Positions 50,971-61,657 are shown, numbered from the stretch's first letter. The stretch: DNA of 64,000 bases from Pedosphaera sp. (GCA_028293285.1 JAQGPC010000101.1:1-64000), one strand, 5' to 3'. Notes: generated by a model not told the origin, from the sequence alone. Numbers and translations: made by a program.

Positions 50971-53307
50971 CTATTGCTGCGGATAAACTAGAATGCGATC
51001 GTGCACGAGAATGACCAGATCGTTCTTTTTATCGCCCGTCACGTCGGTGACCAGTGCTTCGCGAGGTTCGGGCATATCGCCACGGCGACCACGGAAGGTG
51101 CGCTCTTCAAAGACCTGCCAGCGATTGGCTGGGACGAGCTTGCGGTTGGCGTCGAACGTCACGATATCGAGATAGTTTTTCCCGGTTTCCAGGAAGACCA
51201 GATCTTTGCGACCATCGTTGTCCAGATCGCCGGAGACCACATCATTCAGGTGACCGTCCTTGATAGGGGTTTCATAGCTATCGAGTTCAGTGAATTCCCA
51301 CACCTTGCCTTGAAGCGGCATCCAACCAACCGCATCCTTGCCCAAAAAGGCGATGCTGTTCAGATTAGTATTGCTCAGAGCAATTGATTGCACGCTATTG
51401 AAGGCCGTATATGGCAGGGAAATGTTGCGGACAACCTGCCAGACGCCGGCTTTATCACGCTCGCAAAGAGTCAAAGCCTTGCGCTCGGCATCGAGCAGGA
51501 ACAGAGAGTTAACGGCATTGGTGCCATTCGGAACGGTGGCAGCTCCCACGAGGCGGGAATTGCTGCCCGCGCCGTTGATTTGCTCTTTCACGCTGAACAC
51601 CCATCCGCCGCGGTTGGTGGAATTTTGCGCGGAAGCTTCCTGCTTCAGCACCACGGCACGAAGGAAATTCTTTTGAGCCAGCAACAACTCCGGCTTGCCG
51701 TCGCCATCGACATCCGCCGCACTCATCCAAGGCTCTTCCACACTGCCGCCGGGAGGAGCGATGTCCTGTTCGTCAAAATCCTTGTCCTTCACCTGGAGCA
51801 TCACTTTGATTTTCTCGTACGGAATCAAGACTACCAAATCTGTCAGGCCATCCTGATTCACATCCTGGAAAGCGATAGACGTAGGATTCGATTTGAAATT
51901 TTCATTCAGCTTTTGGGTTTTACTTTTGCCATCAGGAGTGCGAGTCACCAATGAGCGTTTTCCATCCTGGTCCACAATCACGGCCAGCACGGGCTTGCCA
52001 TTGGGCTGAAGCCGTCCGACTGCCATGGACAAAGGTTTGCCCTCGAGAGGAATCAGCGTGGGGAAAGGAAGCCTCCCCTTTTCATCCAACTGGGCCACGC
52101 CAATCTGTCGTTCGTCGCCGCTCAGCAGAAAAATCTCAGGCTTGCCATCCCCGTTCCAATCGGCAACCGCCAAATCGCTCACACCGGTGAGTGTGGAAAA
52201 AGTCTTGGGGGCTTCGAGCGTGCCATCCTGTTTTTGCAAATAGATGTTGATTTGCCCGCTTTCCGGCTCTGCAACCAGCAGGTCAGGCAACTTGTCACCA
52301 TTCACGTCAGCCCAGAGCAAGCCGCGTCGAGACTTGTCACTCTTGTTCAGAGGCATGACCTGGAACTGTCCTTTCTTGAAGGTGCCGGAAAGATCTTCCG
52401 CTGCTTTGCGAGTAAACTCTGCAACTTGCGACCGTCCGGAATTTTGAGCAATGGTAATAATTTGAGTTTTGTCATTCGCCTCCAAATTATCAGTCCAGTA
52501 GGAACGCAACGGAGGAAGGGTGAAGTAAACTTCAGGCCCGAGTTGGCCGGAATCGTTTTGCAGACGGAAACGAAATGGAGTCGGGCTTTCCCAATTCACA
52601 AGCAGTAGATCACTGCGACCATCGCCATCAATATCGAGCACCTGCACGGCCTTGACAGTCCCCGAATAGGGAATCTTCTCCGGTTCGCCGAGAGTATGAT
52701 CTTTCTTCTGGCTAAGGACATAGATTTGGGTATCACCCAACAGCACCAAATCCGTGAGGTGATCGCCATTCACATCGCCTGTGACCAGGGCATTGCCGGT
52801 CACTTGCCCGTCATCAATGGGCCAGCGTTTGGGCGCGCTCCAGCCATTTGTGCCCTGATTATACTGCACGACCAATTCCTTCGGCTCACCGTAATAGGCA
52901 ATATCAGGCTTTCCATCGCCATTAAGATCCGCCACTACGAGCGCGGAAATGCGCTTTTCCGAAGCGATGGATTCGAGACGGAAACGCGCGTCCATGGGCA
53001 ATTCATTCAATTCCTGTTTGCCTTGGAATTTGACCGCTTTAATGGCATTGGTATTGCCAGTTTGATTGTAAAGCAGGTTAATTTTTGAGCGGGCATTATT
53101 GACCACGATAAGGTCATTATACCCGTCGCAATCCAAGTCAGCGGAACGCAGGAGGGAAATCTGGTTATCAATCGGAAAAATCTCCGGACCGGTAAAACCA
53201 AAGCGGTTGGTAGTGATATCTTCGGCGTGCGAAATCAGGGCAAAGAGAACTGCGCTGAGCACTGTCCCGGCACGAACGAAAGATGGGATTAGATTGGATT
53301 TTTGCAT
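50971..53307 (-). CDS. Secreted FG-GAP/VCBS-repeat beta-propeller protein (start at ATG 53307, not 53475)
   Basis: Repeated 'DLDCDGYNDLIVVNN', 'DLNGDGKPDIAYYG', 'DVNGDHLTDLVLLG' Ca-binding FG-GAP motifs; signal peptide after MQKSNLIPSFVRAG. Confidence 0.9.
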   Translation of the reverse strand: MQKSNLIPSFVRAGTVLSAVLFALISHAEDITTNRFGFTGPEIFPIDNQISLLRSADLDCDGYNDLIVVNNARSKINLLYNQTGNTNAIKAVKFQGKQELNELPMDARFRLESIASEKRISALVVADLNGDGKPDIAYYGEPKELVVQYNQGTNGWSAPKRWPIDDGQVTGNALVTGDVNGDHLTDLVLLGDTQIYVLSQKKDHTLGEPEKIPYSGTVKAVQVLDIDGDGRSDLLLVNWESPTPFRFRLQNDSGQLGPEVYFTLPPLRSYWTDNLEANDKTQIITIAQNSGRSQVAEFTRKAAEDLSGTFKKGQFQVMPLNKSDKSRRGLLWADVNGDKLPDLLVAEPESGQINIYLQKQDGTLEAPKTFSTLTGVSDLAVADWNGDGKPEIFLLSGDERQIGVAQLDEKGRLPFPTLIPLEGKPLSMAVGRLQPNGKPVLAVIVDQDGKRSLVTRTPDGKSKTQKLNENFKSNPTSIAFQDVNQDGLTDLVVLIPYEKIKVMLQVKDKDFDEQDIAPPGGSVEEPWMSAADVDGDGKPELLLAQKNFLRAVVLKQEASAQNSTNRGGWVFSVKEQINGAGSNSRLVGAATVPNGTNAVNSLFLLDAERKALTLCERDKAGVWQVVRNISLPYTAFNSVQSIALSNTNLNSIAFLGKDAVGWMPLQGKVWEFTELDSYETPIKDGHLNDVVSGDLDNDGRKDLVFLETGKNYLDIVTFDANRKLVPANRWQVFEERTFRGRRGDMPEPREALVTDVTGDKKNDLVILVHDRILVYPQQ

Positions 53308-53374
53308 TTTAAATTCAAATTCATTATCATTAAGACTAACGGGAAAGTGCCACTGGTTGCACATCTTGGCTAGC

Positions 53375-53797
53375 TTATTCCCCGATAAAATGGGCTGCAA
53401 CACGTCGTGAATGAGGCTGTCGGCGATGCTCCCAAACATAAATGCCCTGCCATGTGCCCAGCGCCAGACGTCCATTTTGGATCGGGATGCTGAGATTTAC
53501 CGTAGTCAAAGCCGTGCGCACGTGCGCTGGCATGTCGTCCTCCCCTTCTTCGGTGTGCTGAAACAATGGATCACCATCAGGTACCAGGCGGGAGAAGAAT
53601 CGTTCAAAATCACGCCGCACTTCTGGATCAGCATTTTCCTGGATCAATAGGGACGCGGAAGTATGGCGCAAATGCAGCGTGAGTAATCCATTTAGGATAC
53701 CGCTTTCATGAACCCAAGCTGATACCTGTTGGGTAATTTCATAAAAACCGCGCCCACGCGTAGCCACAACGAATTCGTGCAGTCCTTGACTTAACAT
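53375..53797 (-). CDS. YjbQ/UPF0047 family protein
   Basis: 'GLLTLHLRHTSASLLIQENADPEVRRDFERFFSRL', 'LALGTWQGIYVWEHR'. Confidence 0.92.
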   Translation of the reverse strand: MLSQGLHEFVVATRGRGFYEITQQVSAWVHESGILNGLLTLHLRHTSASLLIQENADPEVRRDFERFFSRLVPDGDPLFQHTEEGEDDMPAHVRTALTTVNLSIPIQNGRLALGTWQGIYVWEHRRQPHSRRVAAHFIGE

Positions 53798-53845
53798 TTC
53801 TACTTAACGGACAGTCGCTTTTTATTGCCGGACCACACCGACCCT

Positions 53846-55768
53846 TCACTGAGAGGTCGCGGAAGCCGTCTTGGTGGAGTCCAGCAGTTTTTCCAATTCA
53901 AGATTATGAGGGTGACCGGCGGCCAAAGCCTTTTGATAGTGCCAACGGGCCAGTTCAACCAAGGGTGGCCTCTGGGTGACATAAACTACAGCGAGATTGT
54001 TATGTGCGCTGCCATAACTGGGCTCAATTTGAATGGCTTTGCGCAGGGCAGTTTCCGCCGGCCCGCGCAGGCCTTTATGACTAAGCGTAATGCCCAAATA
54101 ATTTTGGATTTCAGCGCTTTGGGGGTCGAGTTGAGCCGCGTGACTTAAGGTATCCAATGCTTCATCATAATTTGCCTGCTGGAATTGAATGCGCCCCAGG
54201 AGAGAAAGAGTATAAGCATCATTAGGCTCCAAGGCGATAGCCTGCTTGGCATTTTTTTCAGCATCGGGCAACTGGTTCCGCTCGATTTGAATGGCAGCGA
54301 GATTAGCCAGCGTAAACACGTTCTTACTGTCCTGCTTCAACACCTCGAGATACTTCTCTTCGGCCTTATCAAATTGCCGGGCGGCAAAATAACGTTGAGC
54401 TTCCACCACCATTTTTCCAGCAGTGGGCGATAATTCCTTATGAGTTTTTTTGCCGGTATTAGCATCTGTTGCTGTCAGGTTGCTTCCCGGTTTATTAAAC
54501 AAGGCCAGCTCTTCTGTCGTATACGGAACCTTTTTGGCTTCCAACACATCGATTCGCGCACGCAATGTGGCCAATTGCCTGGTCATATCATCGATCCGGG
54601 TAGCGGTTTCCTTCCCCTTCTTGCGTCCACGTAATTCCTTGGTCGCTGCATCGAGGCTTTTTTGTAATTCATCGCGTTGCAGTTCCAAAACCCTGATTTT
54701 TTCGAGGCTCGCCGTATCAATGGCAGCGGGTGCATTGGTTGCGGCCATGGCGGTAACGTGCCGCAACCGATTTTCCAACGCGATTTTCTCGAGGCGCAAA
54801 ATGTCCTTGTCAGATTGCAAAGTTGCAATCTGTGCCTGGGCTTGAAGCAGCTTACGATTTGCATCTTCATCTTTCGCCATAGCGCCGGGCTTGCTCTTTA
54901 ACCCGGCCAATTCCTTCTTCAGGATTTCATTTTCCGCACGCAAGGCGATAGCAGCTTCATCAGAGGACGAACTCAGAGTTTTCAACCGCGCCTGCATGGC
55001 TTGTTTTTCCATCGCCAAATTAGCGTTTGCCTCAGAGAGCTGGGTCAACTTGCGATTGGCTTCCGCCAGTGCTTGACGAGCCTGTCCCAATGCAGCTGGA
55101 TCAACTTGGGGGACAGCGTTTGTTTTGGTGTTTTCCAACCCAACCTTGAGCAAATCATTTTCCTTTTGTAACTCCCGGATTTTCTGTTCCGCCTTGGCTA
55201 GTTCACGAGGATCAACGGAGGCAGGTTGCGCGCTTAGGGCTTCTTTCAACTTCGCTTCGAGTAATACCTTGTCAGCTTCCAGGCGGTGTACTTGTTCCTG
55301 CAAGGCTTTCATCGGCCCTTCCATGTCGCGCAAGGCCGCAGGAGGAGCAGCATTAGTTGGCGGAGGTGGAACAGATTCCAGCGGTTCAGTTGCGCGTGGT
55401 GGAGTGGGCGCAGATGCAGGGACTGGAACCGGAGCCGGCGCGTTTGTTTGGGGATTGACTGTTTTTTTAACGGGAGCGGGTGCGGACTGGTTTGTCGAAA
55501 GCTGAGCTATTTTACCTTCCAAATAATTCAGCCGGAATTTTACCACCTTTGCATTCCAATCTGGATTTACGGTTTGGAACTTTTTTAAGGTGGATTGCGC
55601 CTCAAGATACTTGGCCATGGCCGGTCCGGACTGGCCCCTTTCGCTCAGCGCGTCAGCTTGCTGGATCAGATTATAAATATTAATATACTGATCGTCCGGT
55701 CCTTGCGCCCGAGCCATGGGTGACATGGCAAGGAGAAGTAAAATCATCAACGTGAACAAACGTTTCAT
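53846..55768 (-). CDS. Secreted coiled-coil + TPR protein
   Basis: Signal peptide 'FTLMILLLLAMSPMARAQG', long heptad region, C-terminal TPRs ('AEEKYLEVLKQDSKNVFTLANLAAIQIERNQLPDAEKNAKQAI'). Confidence 0.85.
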   Translation of the reverse strand: MKRLFTLMILLLLAMSPMARAQGPDDQYINIYNLIQQADALSERGQSGPAMAKYLEAQSTLKKFQTVNPDWNAKVVKFRLNYLEGKIAQLSTNQSAPAPVKKTVNPQTNAPAPVPVPASAPTPPRATEPLESVPPPPTNAAPPAALRDMEGPMKALQEQVHRLEADKVLLEAKLKEALSAQPASVDPRELAKAEQKIRELQKENDLLKVGLENTKTNAVPQVDPAALGQARQALAEANRKLTQLSEANANLAMEKQAMQARLKTLSSSSDEAAIALRAENEILKKELAGLKSKPGAMAKDEDANRKLLQAQAQIATLQSDKDILRLEKIALENRLRHVTAMAATNAPAAIDTASLEKIRVLELQRDELQKSLDAATKELRGRKKGKETATRIDDMTRQLATLRARIDVLEAKKVPYTTEELALFNKPGSNLTATDANTGKKTHKELSPTAGKMVVEAQRYFAARQFDKAEEKYLEVLKQDSKNVFTLANLAAIQIERNQLPDAEKNAKQAIALEPNDAYTLSLLGRIQFQQANYDEALDTLSHAAQLDPQSAEIQNYLGITLSHKGLRGPAETALRKAIQIEPSYGSAHNNLAVVYVTQRPPLVELARWHYQKALAAGHPHNLELEKLLDSTKTASATSQ

Positions 55769-56082
55769 CGCCTCATATTATCCACTTTATAGAACTTTTG
55801 GCAATCCTTACATCGGTTGGAATTCCCTGACTGGGACGGAGGAGTATTCTATTGTTTGCACTAGTTAAGAGGATTTGCAACCCTGTTTTTATGGATTAAA
55901 GTGTCAACTCCCCAGGTTGATGGCGGCCGATGTTGCTGATTTAAAGAATTTTTCTTTTTTCCGGGATTAAATATGGGCAAACTTAGCTGTTTGATGAGCA
56001 ATTTGAAAAAGTTATCGAGGATTCGACTTATTTGCGGAAGTTTCGCTATTTCCTGCCGGAGCGCTTTTAATACAGTTCAACT

Positions 56083-58329
56083 ATGACCGTGCTCAACGTC
56101 AGACCAGAAATTAATCAAGGCATGGAAACCAAGCCGCATACGGCATGGCATGGATGGATAATTTACATCCTTTTGGCCCTGATCACCTTTTTTATTTTTT
56201 TACCCGCAGTCCGGTTTGATTTTGTTAAGTTGGACGATGCGGATTATGTCACTGAAAACGCCCGAGTGATTAGCGGAGTCAGTTGGGCAAACGTGAAGTG
56301 GGCATTCACGACTGGTTACGCCAGCAATTGGCATCCGCTGACCTGGCTTTCGCATATGGTTGATTGCCAGTTTTATGGATTAAAGCCCGCCGGACATCAC
56401 CTGACTAACCTCTTATTCCATGTTGCCAATACACTTTTGCTTTTTGGCCTCTTACGGCAATTAACCGGGGCAACCTGGCGCAGTGCCATGGTTGCAGCGC
56501 TCTTTGCCTGGCATCCTTTGCACGTCGAATCAGTGGCTTGGATATCTGAGCGCAAGGACATGCTAAGCACATTTTTTTGGTTATTAACCACGCTGGCTTA
56601 CGTCTGGTATGTCCGGCGTCCACATGCTTTTCGTTATGGATTGATGCTTCTTCTTTTTACGCTGGGCCTCTTATCCAAGCCAATGCTCGTTACCCTGCCC
56701 TTTGTTTTGCTGCTGCTGGATTACTGGCCACTAAAACGCATTGCAAATCAGGCGTTGCGAATCCCTGATTCCGGAACTATGAATGCAACTTCCACTAAAA
56801 TGTTAACTTTGGGAGCTTTGGTGATGGAAAAGCTTCCTATGTTTGTTCTGGTGATAATTTCATGCGTAGTAACTTTTATCGTGCAACAGCACAGCGATGC
56901 GGTCATTTCATTCAATGATCTCCCGCTTTTTGCGCGTGTGACCAACGCACTGGTTTCGTATTCGCGTTATATCGGCAAACTATTCTGGCCGCAACATCTG
57001 GGTATTTGCTATGTACATCCCGGCCACTGGTCTCTTTGGATTGTGGCTGGCGCATCTGCGTTTTTACTTGTCGTCTCTGAACTCTGCATTTCACGTGCGC
57101 GCCGCAGACCATACCTCCTTGTTGGCTGGCTGTGGTTTGGAGGCACGCTGGTGCCGGTCATCGGTTTAGCCCAAGTGGGATTGCAAGCCATGGCAGACCG
57201 CTATACTTATGTACCTTTAATTGGGATCTTCATTATTATTGCCTGGGGAGGTTTTGAGCTTTTAAAGAATTGGTCTTATCACAAATGGATTTTAGGCTTG
57301 TGTAGTGCAGGCGCGCTTATGGGTTGCCTTATATTGACTTCAATCCAACTGCAATATTGGAGAAATACTGAAATTCTTTGCAGACACGCCTTAGAAATCA
57401 CTTCTAGTAATCCGGTCGTGCAGGCACTGCTTGCCATGTCCCTGGATGACCAGAACAAAACCGAGGAGGCGATACTTCACTACAAGCTGGCCTTACGGAA
57501 CCAACCCGCGTTTTATGAAGTACATTACAATCTCGGACGAAATTTGGCACAACAAGGGAAATTGGAGGAAGCAGCAACGCACTATTTAGTGGTGTGCCAA
57601 GCACGTCCAGACTATTGGCTGGCACATCGCGACCTGGGTTTTGTGCTCACGAGACAAGGGAAATTGGAAGAGGCGATTGAACACTACCTGGCTGCTCTCA
57701 AGACCAAAACGAATTCTGCAGATACCTACAACGGCCTCGGGGTTGCTCTGAAATTGCAGGGCAAAATTGAAGAGTCCGTCGATCAATTTTCTGCAGCTTT
57801 GAAAATAGATCCTCATTTCGCGGAAGCACATTTCAATTTGGGCGATGCCCAGGCAGCACAAGGAAAACTGGATGACGCGATTGCTCATTACTCCGAAGCC
57901 CTCCGTCTTAAACCTAGTTATGCTGAAGCCCATGGCGGTTTGGGGTTGGCGCTGATGGGTCAAGGCAAAGTCAAAGAGGCGATTGCGCACTATCGCCAGG
58001 CATTGAAACTGGCACCCGACCTCGCCGAAGTTCTCAATAATCTGGCCTGGATACTGGCAACCAACTCTGATCCCGCTATTCGCAACGGGCCCGAAGCTGT
58101 GCAACTGGCGCAACGCGCCTGTAAATTGACTGACAATCAACAACCCTTACTGCTCGGAACTCTCGCTGCAGCACTGGCTGAAGGCGGGCGCTATTCAGAA
58201 GCCGTTGCAACCGCAACTAAAGCCCGCGAATTGGCAGTTGCCGCCAATCAAAATGAGATAGTCCAAAAGAATGAGCAATTAATTGAAATTTACCGCTCAG
58301 GAAAAGCCTATCATGAAGAATCTCGATAG
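56083..58329 (+). CDS. Multipass membrane + TPR protein, paralog of 35231..37693 (TMTC-like)
   Basis: 'VKLDDADYVTENARVISGVSWANVKWAFTTGYASNWHPLTWLSHMVDCQFYGLKPAGHHLTNLLFHVANTLLLFGLLRQLTGATWRSAMVAALFAWHPLHVESVAWISERKDMLSTFF' followed by TPRs. Confidence 0.88.
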   Translation: MTVLNVRPEINQGMETKPHTAWHGWIIYILLALITFFIFLPAVRFDFVKLDDADYVTENARVISGVSWANVKWAFTTGYASNWHPLTWLSHMVDCQFYGLKPAGHHLTNLLFHVANTLLLFGLLRQLTGATWRSAMVAALFAWHPLHVESVAWISERKDMLSTFFWLLTTLAYVWYVRRPHAFRYGLMLLLFTLGLLSKPMLVTLPFVLLLLDYWPLKRIANQALRIPDSGTMNATSTKMLTLGALVMEKLPMFVLVIISCVVTFIVQQHSDAVISFNDLPLFARVTNALVSYSRYIGKLFWPQHLGICYVHPGHWSLWIVAGASAFLLVVSELCISRARRRPYLLVGWLWFGGTLVPVIGLAQVGLQAMADRYTYVPLIGIFIIIAWGGFELLKNWSYHKWILGLCSAGALMGCLILTSIQLQYWRNTEILCRHALEITSSNPVVQALLAMSLDDQNKTEEAILHYKLALRNQPAFYEVHYNLGRNLAQQGKLEEAATHYLVVCQARPDYWLAHRDLGFVLTRQGKLEEAIEHYLAALKTKTNSADTYNGLGVALKLQGKIEESVDQFSAALKIDPHFAEAHFNLGDAQAAQGKLDDAIAHYSEALRLKPSYAEAHGGLGLALMGQGKVKEAIAHYRQALKLAPDLAEVLNNLAWILATNSDPAIRNGPEAVQLAQRACKLTDNQQPLLLGTLAAALAEGGRYSEAVATATKARELAVAANQNEIVQKNEQLIEIYRSGKAYHEESR

Positions 58330-58405
58330 TTAATTTACCAAGTTTTCTTTGAGCTTAGGAGACTCGCATTTCTCCTCGAATTCATGGCATGGAGCAAGAG
58401 TTGTT

Positions 58406-59230
58406 TCAGGGGACCTTCTTCTCGACTCGTCGCGCGAACCATAAGTCTGGGGCAGCAGCTGGATTCTGCGCCTGTCCCATAGGATCGGGATTATTGCCCC
58501 AGAATATATCTGGTGCCTTCAGTGGGATTAGTTCCCAATCATGGCGCAATCCTTCGCGATTATATGCCGGCCAATAGACAAAGGACACCTCCCGCCGTAA
58601 TACCGCAAAACGCGGCAGTGTTTTTGCATCATCTTCCACTCGGAAAGCAGTCATCCCGCCCCTAATCGGATTAGGCAGATAAAACATTAGTGGAATATCT
58701 TCATAGTTGATGAGGATTTCATCGGTTGAAGCGGCATTCTCCTTGAGCCAGTCGATGACCAGCCGGTTAGGATCGGGTTGATGGCCAAACACGGAGATAC
58801 ACAGCGTTTTCAACTCAGGCCGAATCAATATTCCGACTCTGGCCCATGCTGGCAGCTTGATCAGTATAAGTGGTGGGAGGCTCAGCAAGGGAGTAAAAAT
58901 GAGCACTAATGCGCCTGCCAACGCACTCATCCCTGCATTTGGGACGGATAACAGATTCGCGCCTCGCACAAAGACCCACGCAGCCAACATACAACCGACC
59001 GGCGTTGCCAGCACTACGTAGCGTAGGAATGATATTGGGGCCACAGTAGGCACCCAAAATAATAATCCGATAATAATACTACAGCCAATCAGAGTAAGCC
59101 GCCGCTCAACCACCTGAAGTTTATTCCAACGCCATATGAGCAAGCCTGTTGCAGCAATAATAACCAGCACGGGAACAACGTATTGATTGATATTAAAGAG
59201 ATTATTTGAAAAACGTTGCCCCCATGTTCC
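58406..59230 (-). pseudogene. C-terminal fragment of a multipass (GT39/PMT-like) membrane protein, truncated by the adjacent IS
   Basis: Frame continues upstream of the listed start (GTWGQRFSNNLFNINQYVVPVLVII...) up to the IS end at 59231. Confidence 0.6.
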
Positions 59231-60522
59231 CAGGGCAGACGCATTTAAATCTTTGTGAAGAACTGCGGCGTAAGTGCGACAATTTGGCGCTGTACTTTTG
59301 TGGACCTGTGATTAAATAAGAAGGGATGCAAAAGCATCCTGAAGGACAAACAAACCAGCTGGCAACAAGTAGTCTGGTGGCGCATCTTGCCCGGGTGCCG
59401 GACCCGCGGATCAACCGCAATAAAGACCATGACTTGGTGGACATCCTCGTGATTGCCGTCTGCACGTTGTTGTGCGCGGGAGAGACGTTCAACGACATGG
59501 ATGATTTTGGCCAAGCCAAGCACGCTTGGTTTAAGACCTTCCTCAAACTGCGCAATGGCATTCCCTCGCATGACACTTTCAACCGCGTCTTCGCGGCTTT
59601 GGACCCCGCGCATTTTCTGGATTGTTTTCTGGGTTGGACGCAGAGCGTGCGCGAGGCGGTGGCGCAGGAAGTTGTCGCGCTGGACGGCAAAGCATTGCGG
59701 CGGGCATTGAACCGGGATCAGAGCGTTAAAATACGTGGTCAGCGCCTGGGCGGAAAGCAACGGGCTGGTGCTGGGCCAGTTGAAGGTGGCGGACAAGAGC
59801 AACGAAATCACCGCCGTGCCCGAACTGCTGCGCGTGCTGGAGTTGAGCGGTTGCATTGTGACCCTCGACACGGATGGGCTGCCAGAAGCAGATCGCCAAA
59901 GAGATTGTGGAGGCCGATGCCGACTATGTGCTGGCGCTCAAAGGCAATCAGGAACGGGTGCATGAGGAAATGAAAACCTTTTTGGATCAAACGGTCGCGG
60001 AAATCCAAATCCGCGCCCGCCGGGAGCCAAACTGTCCGGAGCAGCGGCCAGGCTGGCCTGCCTGGAGACGGTGGACAAGGACCACGGACGCTTTGAAATC
60101 CGCCGCTATTATCAGAGCACCGAACTGGCTTGGTTTGCCGACCAGGCAAAATGGGAGGGGCTCCAGTCCGTGGGCCTGGTCGAATCGGTCCGCACAGTGG
60201 CGGGCAAGACCACGGTCGAACGCCGCTACTATCTGTCGAGCCTGCCCCTGGGAGTGGCGACCTTTGCCCGCGCCGTGCGCGGCCGCCATTGGGGTGTTGA
60301 AAACAAACTCCACTGGGTCATGGAGGTTTGCTTCCGCGAGGACCAAAGCCGCGCCCGCACGGGCTACGCAGCGGAAAACCTCGCCACCTTGCGCCGTCTC
60401 GCGCTCAACATGCTTAAACGGGAGAAAACCAAAAAGCGCGGCATCCGAGGCAAACAACTCAACGCCAGCTGGGACCATCCCTATTTGCTCCGCTTACTAG
60501 GAATTTAAATGCGTCTGCCCTG
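59231..60522 (+). mobile_element. ISAs1-family insertion sequence, 1292 bp, transposase frameshifted
   Basis: Perfect 20-bp terminal inverted repeats CAGGGCAGACGCATTTAAAT (59231-59250) and ATTTAAATGCGTCTGCCCTG (60503-60522); transposase pieces in frames of 59326, 59735, 59874 and 60071 ('LARVPDPRINRNKDHDLVDILVIAVCTLLCAGETFNDMDDFG...', 'RRYYLSSLPLGVATFARAVRGRHWGVENKLHWVMEVCFREDQSRARTGYAAENLATLRRLALNMLK'). Confidence 0.93.
59326..60508 (+). pseudogene. ISAs1-type transposase with at least three frame changes
   Basis: Contiguous transposase homology spread over three reading frames. Confidence 0.85.
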
Positions 60523-60569
60523 AAAAAGGACCGGCCAGACATTGACATACCTTTCAACAGTATGTTAGC

Positions 60570-61214
60570 TTGCGCCCCAACACGCTGGTTATGAATTCAT
60601 TTCTAAACCAACATGTGCTGGTGCTCAACCGATTGTGGCAAGCGGTGAACATCTGCACTGCCCGGCGAGCCCTCACCTTGCTATTTGAAGGGCATGCCCA
60701 GGTTGTCCTTGATGCGGAAGATGGTTCATTCCAAACCTTTAGCTTCAGTCAATGGCAGGATTTTTCAGAGCAACAACCACATCCGGAGAGCATTCACACC
60801 ATTTCCTTCAAGATTCGCGTTCCAAGGGTTATTTTGCTGGTAATGTTTGACAGGTTGCCGAAGAAGGAAGTTAAGTTCACCCGCCACAACATTTTCGAAC
60901 GAGACAACAATACTTGTCAGTTTTGCGGCAAGGTATTTGATCGCAAGGATCTTAATCTCGACCATGTCATTCCCCGGGATCGTGGCGGCCCCACCACATG
61001 GGAAAATATTGTCTGCTCTTGCATTCCTTGTAATACACGCAAGGCAAATCATACTCCGCAGGAAGCGGGAATGCATCTCATTCGCAAGCCCAAACGCCCC
61101 AAATGGCGGCCGTTTGTACAAATCAATTTGGGACTGCATCATCACGACAGTTGGAAACATTTTCTGGATCTTGCTTATTGGAATGTCGAGCTTGGTGAAG
61201 ATGTCCAGAAGTGA
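60570..61214 (+). CDS. HNH endonuclease family protein (start may be MNSFLNQHVLVLNRLW)
   Basis: 'NIFERDNNTCQFCGKVFDRKDLNLDHVIPRDRGGPTTWENIVCSCIPCNTRKANHTPQEAGM' with CxxC pairs and HNH core. Confidence 0.92.
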   Translation: MRPNTLVMNSFLNQHVLVLNRLWQAVNICTARRALTLLFEGHAQVVLDAEDGSFQTFSFSQWQDFSEQQPHPESIHTISFKIRVPRVILLVMFDRLPKKEVKFTRHNIFERDNNTCQFCGKVFDRKDLNLDHVIPRDRGGPTTWENIVCSCIPCNTRKANHTPQEAGMHLIRKPKRPKWRPFVQINLGLHHHDSWKHFLDLAYWNVELGEDVQK

Positions 61215-61264
61215 TAACGAGCAGAAAGCTGTCCGGTTCAGAATTGTTCACGGAAGAAAGGAGC

Positions 61265-61645
61265 CTACGAGTTTACGCCCTTATTTGTCGCACTACGGGC
61301 TGCTTCGATTAATTCCCAAAATTTGGGATTTTTCTGGAGCGCCTCATCTTCCTGGAGCTTCAACCCGGACCGGAAATAAAAATCCTTCAGTGTGTGCCGG
61401 CTGAGAATCCGGTGCACAACCAAACCAAGGTCATGGCGTTCAAAATAGACCCGGTAGTCCCCCACCCGGAACCGGTGCAAGATCCGGCCTGCACGCTCCA
61501 GCTTGCCAAATTCGTCCAGCTCAGTATTCATAACCTGTTGTGGCAGGCCCCTGAATTCTCCCAGGATATTAAGTTGTAACTCCTTGGGCATATGGGCGAG
61601 TTCCGCCGCACTAGTTGGATTAAAAATAATTTGGAACGGGCGCAT
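61265..61645 (-). CDS. RelE/ParE-type toxin-like protein (ATG at 61645)
   Basis: 'MRPFQIIFNPTSAAELAHMPKELQLNILGEFRGLP...GKLERAGRILHRFRVGDYRVYFERHDLGLVVHRILSRHTLKDFYFR' matches the RelE fold motif 'R.R.GDYRV.....'. Confidence 0.75.
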   Translation of the reverse strand: MRPFQIIFNPTSAAELAHMPKELQLNILGEFRGLPQQVMNTELDEFGKLERAGRILHRFRVGDYRVYFERHDLGLVVHRILSRHTLKDFYFRSGLKLQEDEALQKNPKFWELIEAARSATNKGVNS

Positions 61646-61657
61646 GCTGCTTAAAAT

